Assembly (NCBI GenBank): GCA_937983085.1
Contig: CALJKZ010000484.1
Coordinates: 1 to 9,579, forward strand
Source of the DNA: an uncultured Gemmatimonadales bacterium
GTDB taxonomy: Bacteria; Gemmatimonadota; Gemmatimonadetes; Longimicrobiales; Gaopeijiaceae
Direction: 5' to 3'
DNA: 9,579 bases
This document shows positions 7,017 to 9,579 of this stretch, piece by piece. The translations under genes and the position numbers were made by a program. The stretch's first letter is position 1; every line of letters starts with the position of its first letter. The notes beneath the pieces were generated by a model. It had not been told where the DNA came from. It did no database searches and saw nothing but the letters and a program-made list of their open reading frames with translations.

Positions 7017-8110
7017 CTGCTCGCGGAGATCGCGCCATGGAATTCAAACCTGGTGGTCTGTTCTTGACCGGGGAGCGTCCCGTCGTCGTGGGGACGGGGT
7101 TCGTCGCGTTGGACGTTGTCGTAACAGATCGGGAGGAGGACGGACCGCGACAGTGGACCGGTGGCACGTGTGGCAACGTCCTGGCGATCTTGGGTTATCT
7201 GGGGTGGAAGAGCTACCCGATTGCGAGTCTCGGAGATGACCCAGCGGCGCGGTGGATACTTGCCGACCTAGGCATGTTCGGCGTGGACACGCGGTACGTC
7301 GAGTGCTCGTCGAATCGACGCACGCCCATAGTCGTGGAACTCCTCCGTACTCGGGGAAGAGGAGCCCCGCGCCACAGGTTCTTGTGGCGCTGTCCGTCAT
7401 GCGGAGCCAGGCTTCCGGGATTCCGTGCGGTCGACGCTTCCGTTGCGGCGCGGGCCGTGGAAACGGTAGAGACGCCGAGTCTGGTGTTCATCGACCGCGC
7501 GACACGACGCGCTATCGAGCTCGCAGCCGACTGGGGCGACCAAGGGGCCGTAGTTGTATTCGAACCGTCCGGGATCGGCAACGAGCGACTGTTTAAGGAG
7601 GCGGTTGCCGCGTCGCACGTGGTTAAGTACTCAAGCGAGCGTCTCGGCAAGAGGCGAGGTCGAGTCCGCGCACAGCCCCGCGCACTGGAGATTGAGACGA
7701 AGGGACGGGACGGGCTTCGGTACCGTCGTCGCGACGGTGCCCGCGCCGGGAGGTGGGCCAAACTACCTGGGTTCCCGGTCGGTACGCTTCGCGACTCGGT
7801 GGGGGCAGGCGATTGGTGTACAGCGGGCCTTGTCCACCGGCTCTGCGTGGGCGGGAGCGCGGGTCTGGAGAGTGCGCCATGCGAGAGCGTAGAGGCCGCG
7901 CTGTCACTGGGCCAAGCGATGGCGGCGGTCAAGTGCGGGTATGAGGGTGCGCGTGGCCCGATGTACTCGCTGAGTCGGTTGGCGTTCGAGCGCGCTGTTG
8001 ACAGAGTGCTGTCTGGGACGACCGATGTCGCTGACGAGACCGATGTCGAGTCGCGAGTGTCGGACGCTGTGAAGGCCGTCTGTCCGGGGTGCGTCGCGCG
8101 CATGGAGTAG
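7013..8110 (+). CDS. PfkB/ribokinase-family carbohydrate or nucleoside kinase with two CxxC pairs
   Basis: The 365-residue product fits the PfkB fold. It has a first strand VVVGTGFVALDVVV (24-37), signature 1 beginning GGTCGN (50-55) and continuing through SLGDD (72-76) to LGMFGVDT (86-93), and signature 2 DSVGAGDWCTAG (261-272) with catalytic base D267. Family members phosphorylate sugars or nucleosides using ATP; the acceptor cannot be told from sequence. Unusual features are WRCPSCGARLP (125-135) and, nine residues from the end, CPGC (357-360), which together could supply four zinc ligands. The lid region is Arg-rich (208-248). ATG 7013 overlaps the previous stop (ATGA), the same junction type as at 2693. 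An ATG at 7037 with GGAGA 7 nt upstream is a strong alternative start, shortening the protein by 8 residues to 357 and changing no motif. Last gene of the operon. Confidence 0.87.
   Translation: MTARGDRAMEFKPGGLFLTGERPVVVGTGFVALDVVVTDREEDGPRQWTGGTCGNVLAILGYLGWKSYPIASLGDDPAARWILADLGMFGVDTRYVECSSNRRTPIVVELLRTRGRGAPRHRFLWRCPSCGARLPGFRAVDASVAARAVETVETPSLVFIDRATRRAIELAADWGDQGAVVVFEPSGIGNERLFKEAVAASHVVKYSSERLGKRRGRVRAQPRALEIETKGRDGLRYRRRDGARAGRWAKLPGFPVGTLRDSVGAGDWCTAGLVHRLCVGGSAGLESAPCESVEAALSLGQAMAAVKCGYEGARGPMYSLSRLAFERAVDRVLSGTTDVADETDVESRVSDAVKAVCPGCVARME
7025..7029 (+). promoter_or_regulatory. ribosome-binding site that would support the alternative kinase start at 7037
   Basis: GGAGA lies 7 nt before the in-frame ATG at 7037, a better-spaced site than the purine run (6994-7000) upstream of ATG 7013. 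The two starts compete: the ATGA overlap favours 7013 and the ribosome-binding site favours 7037. Both could be used. Confidence 0.45.
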
Positions 8111-8144
8111 TCGGCTCTGGACAACGCTGCGCGCGCGCCCCGAA

Positions 8145-8195
8145 GCCGCCGAGGTGTGACATCGGTTGCGCTTGGCAGAACCGGTGAGCGGCGGC
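8145..8195. terminator. nested inverted repeats between convergent genes (possible terminator)
   Basis: The 102-bp gap between the kinase stop and the integrase stop contains an outer stem GCCGCCG (8145-8151)/CGGCGGC (8189-8195). Nested inside is a second stem of 7 bp (8161-8167 with 8179-8185, one G-T wobble, 11-nt loop). Neither is followed by a T run on either strand, so this is not a classical intrinsic terminator. The position between converging genes is where a bidirectional stop would be useful. Tentative. Confidence 0.25.
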
Positions 8196-8212
8196 GAGGC
8201 GCAGAGTATGAA

Positions 8213-9577
8213 TCACGATGCGGCAGCGGTGCGTGCCGGAGGAGAAGGCGGCTGGCCTCCGAAGTCGAGCGCCATCACCGCCGCGCGGCGGCGCGCCGAG
8301 AGCGCGCTCGCGTAGATCTGGGTCGTCGCAAGTTCGGCGTGACCAAGCTGTTGCTGCAGATCCGTGACCGCCCCGCCGTTCTGGAGGAAGTGCGTCGCGA
8401 ACGAGTGCCTCAGGCTGTGCGGGGTCAGGCCCTCGCGGCCGTCGAGGCCCGCGGCCTTCAGCGCGAGGTCCCAGGAGCGGCGGATCTCCTTGTACGGGGT
8501 GCCGTGCCAGGAGACGAACACGTGGTGCTCGGGGAGGACCCTTTCGCCCTTCTCGGCCAGCGCGCGCTCGCGCTCGTCCCGGAGCCGCGTGAGCTCGGCG
8601 GCCACCGCGGGGTGCATGTCGATCCAGTCGGCGTTGCCGACCTTCGGGCGGTAGAGGGCGATCTTCCCGTTCTCGAAGTCGAGGTCGGACCAGCGGAGGC
8701 GGGTCAGTTCGCCCTTCCGCGCGCCGGTGTACGCGGCGGTGACCACGAACGGCCGGAAGTGGTCCGGGCAGTTCGTGATCAGCGCCGAGAGCTCCTCCTT
8801 CGTGAGGTAGCGGCGCTGGCGGCGGGTCTCGCGGAGCTTCTTCATCCCGGCGAGCGGGTTCCTCTCCAGGTGGCCGTCGAGAACGGCCTCGTTCAGGATG
8901 CGGACGAGCGCGGTGTGGTCCGAGTTGATGGTGCGCGGGCTGATCGGCTTGTCCGGGCCGTAGCGGGAGTTCCGGTGGGTCGCCCGCCAGGCGCGATAGT
9001 CCAGCAGCATCGCCGGGGTGATCTCGTCGAGCTTCACGGCGCGGCGTCCGTCGCGCGCGCCGAAGAAGCCCTTCCACGCGCGGAGCGCGGCCCGGAGCAC
9101 GCCCATCGCGCCGTCGGAGAGGACCGGGTCGAGGCGCCGCTCGATGACGTCCTCCGCGTATGCGAGGAGCGTCGGGCAGCGGGGCTTGCGCACCGCGGCG
9201 CGGGCCTGCTCCTCCTTCTCCTCGACCTCCGAGAGCGTCGGCGGGACCTCGTAGGTCTCGGTCAGGAGCCGCTTCTCGACCTCGGCGAGGAAGTCCTTCG
9301 CCTCCTTCTCGGTGTCGAAGGCGCGTGTGAGCTTGCGCCCCTCCTTCTTGCAGTACCAGACCGCCGACCAGGTCCGCCGGCCCGACGCCCACTTGCGGCT
9401 GAAGATGTTCCCGAAGCGCCGCCGGCGCTTGGGCTTCTTCGGCCTGTCTCGTTCGTCCGCTGCCACGTCTCGTCCTCCGTCGTCTTCGCGCTCCAGAAGG
9501 CGGAGCGCGCGTGGTCCGGATGGACGCTCTTTCCGGCGAGCACCTCCAGTACGTTCCGGCGTCGAATCGAGACTCAT
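8213..9577 (-). CDS. tyrosine recombinase / phage-type integrase
   Basis: The 454-residue protein shows the full tyrosine-recombinase active site. R287 lies in TGARKGELTRLRWSDLD (284-300), K312 is the likely beta-hairpin lysine, H387 and R390 lie in PHSLRHSFATHF (386-397), H413 in LGH, and nucleophile Y422 in TQIYA. Before the catalytic domain (about 255-430) lie a SAM-like core-binding domain (about 133-245) and an arm-type DNA-binding domain (about 55-105; RTWSAVWYCKKEGRK, then FDTEKEAKDFL). The first 54 residues are charged and low-complexity with a basic cluster KKPKRRRR. It would catalyse site-specific integration and excision, plausibly at tRNA-Pro given the remnant at 326-374, but that pairing is inference. 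The ATG is 2 bp from the window edge, so an upstream start cannot be excluded. GC is visibly higher than in the operon. No excisionase is seen in the window. Confidence 0.93.
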   Translation of the reverse strand: MSLDSTPERTGGARRKERPSGPRALRLLEREDDGGRDVAADERDRPKKPKRRRRFGNIFSRKWASGRRTWSAVWYCKKEGRKLTRAFDTEKEAKDFLAEVEKRLLTETYEVPPTLSEVEEKEEQARAAVRKPRCPTLLAYAEDVIERRLDPVLSDGAMGVLRAALRAWKGFFGARDGRRAVKLDEITPAMLLDYRAWRATHRNSRYGPDKPISPRTINSDHTALVRILNEAVLDGHLERNPLAGMKKLRETRRQRRYLTKEELSALITNCPDHFRPFVVTAAYTGARKGELTRLRWSDLDFENGKIALYRPKVGNADWIDMHPAVAAELTRLRDERERALAEKGERVLPEHHVFVSWHGTPYKEIRRSWDLALKAAGLDGREGLTPHSLRHSFATHFLQNGGAVTDLQQQLGHAELATTQIYASALSARRRAAVMALDFGGQPPSPPARTAAAS

Positions 9578-9579
9578 GC

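Larger units (their letters stand above)
326..9579. mobile_element. putative integrated genomic island (left att in view, right end not seen)
   Basis: A tRNA-Pro att remnant on the left, a five-gene accessory operon, and a complete tyrosine integrase on the right together look like an integrated island. I see no second copy of the tRNA-Pro 3' sequence before 9579, so the right boundary would lie outside the window. The polarity is notable: with a 3' tRNA fragment, the element that created it normally lies on its 5' side (left of 326). The operon and integrase on its 3' side would therefore be a second element in tandem, or an older flank. The boundaries are inferred, not observed. Confidence 0.4.

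Noticed and set aside
7213..8124. 303-codon minus-strand frame opposite the PfkB kinase
   Set aside because: The Ser/Thr/Arg/Pro-rich product has no domain and lies antisense to a gene with both PfkB signatures.
7929..9392. 487-codon minus-strand frame overlapping the integrase
   Set aside because: It is a shifted frame of the integrase gene giving a Gly/Arg/Pro/Ala-rich product. The integrase frame has all catalytic motifs.

Overview
The window comes from a high-GC bacterium and looks like part of an integrated accessory island. GC is about 75% in one sampled line of the integrase gene and about 50% in one sampled line of the operon's ATPase gene. No ribosomal or housekeeping marker is present, so the phylum cannot be named.

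Layout. Positions 1-325 hold no convincing gene, only a possible minus-strand CDS running off the left edge and a triple 9-bp repeat. Positions 326-374 are the 3' part (anticodon arm to CCA) of a tRNA-Pro(CGG) without its 5' half, the typical scar of tyrosine-recombinase integration at a tRNA gene. Positions 375-743 are non-coding and rich in short direct and inverted repeats; the operon promoter is probably here. Positions 744-8110 carry five tightly packed plus-strand genes: (1) a SIS sugar-phosphate-binding protein fused to a HAD phosphatase; (2) a phosphoribosyltransferase-like protein of the type I recall as PRTase-CE; (3) an ORC/CDC6-like P-loop ATPase; (4) an unrecognised, probably Rossmann-like protein; (5) a PfkB/ribokinase-family kinase with two extra CxxC pairs. 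Adjacent genes overlap by ATGA or are 3-7 bp apart, so they are almost certainly one operon. A minus-strand tyrosine integrase with all catalytic residues visible fills 8213-9577, converging on the operon.

How the genes may work together (inference). Four chemistries that act on sugar phosphates or ribosyl compounds (SIS, HAD, PRTase-like, PfkB) sit with an ATPase of a class often used as a sensor or switch, and with an unknown protein that could bind a nucleotide-like ligand. On a tRNA-targeted island this suggests an accessory, possibly anti-phage, system that makes or consumes a ribosyl/nucleotide-like metabolite under ATPase control. No nuclease, protease, pore former or other classical toxin is visible. 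The individual domain calls are well supported; the system-level function is a hypothesis.
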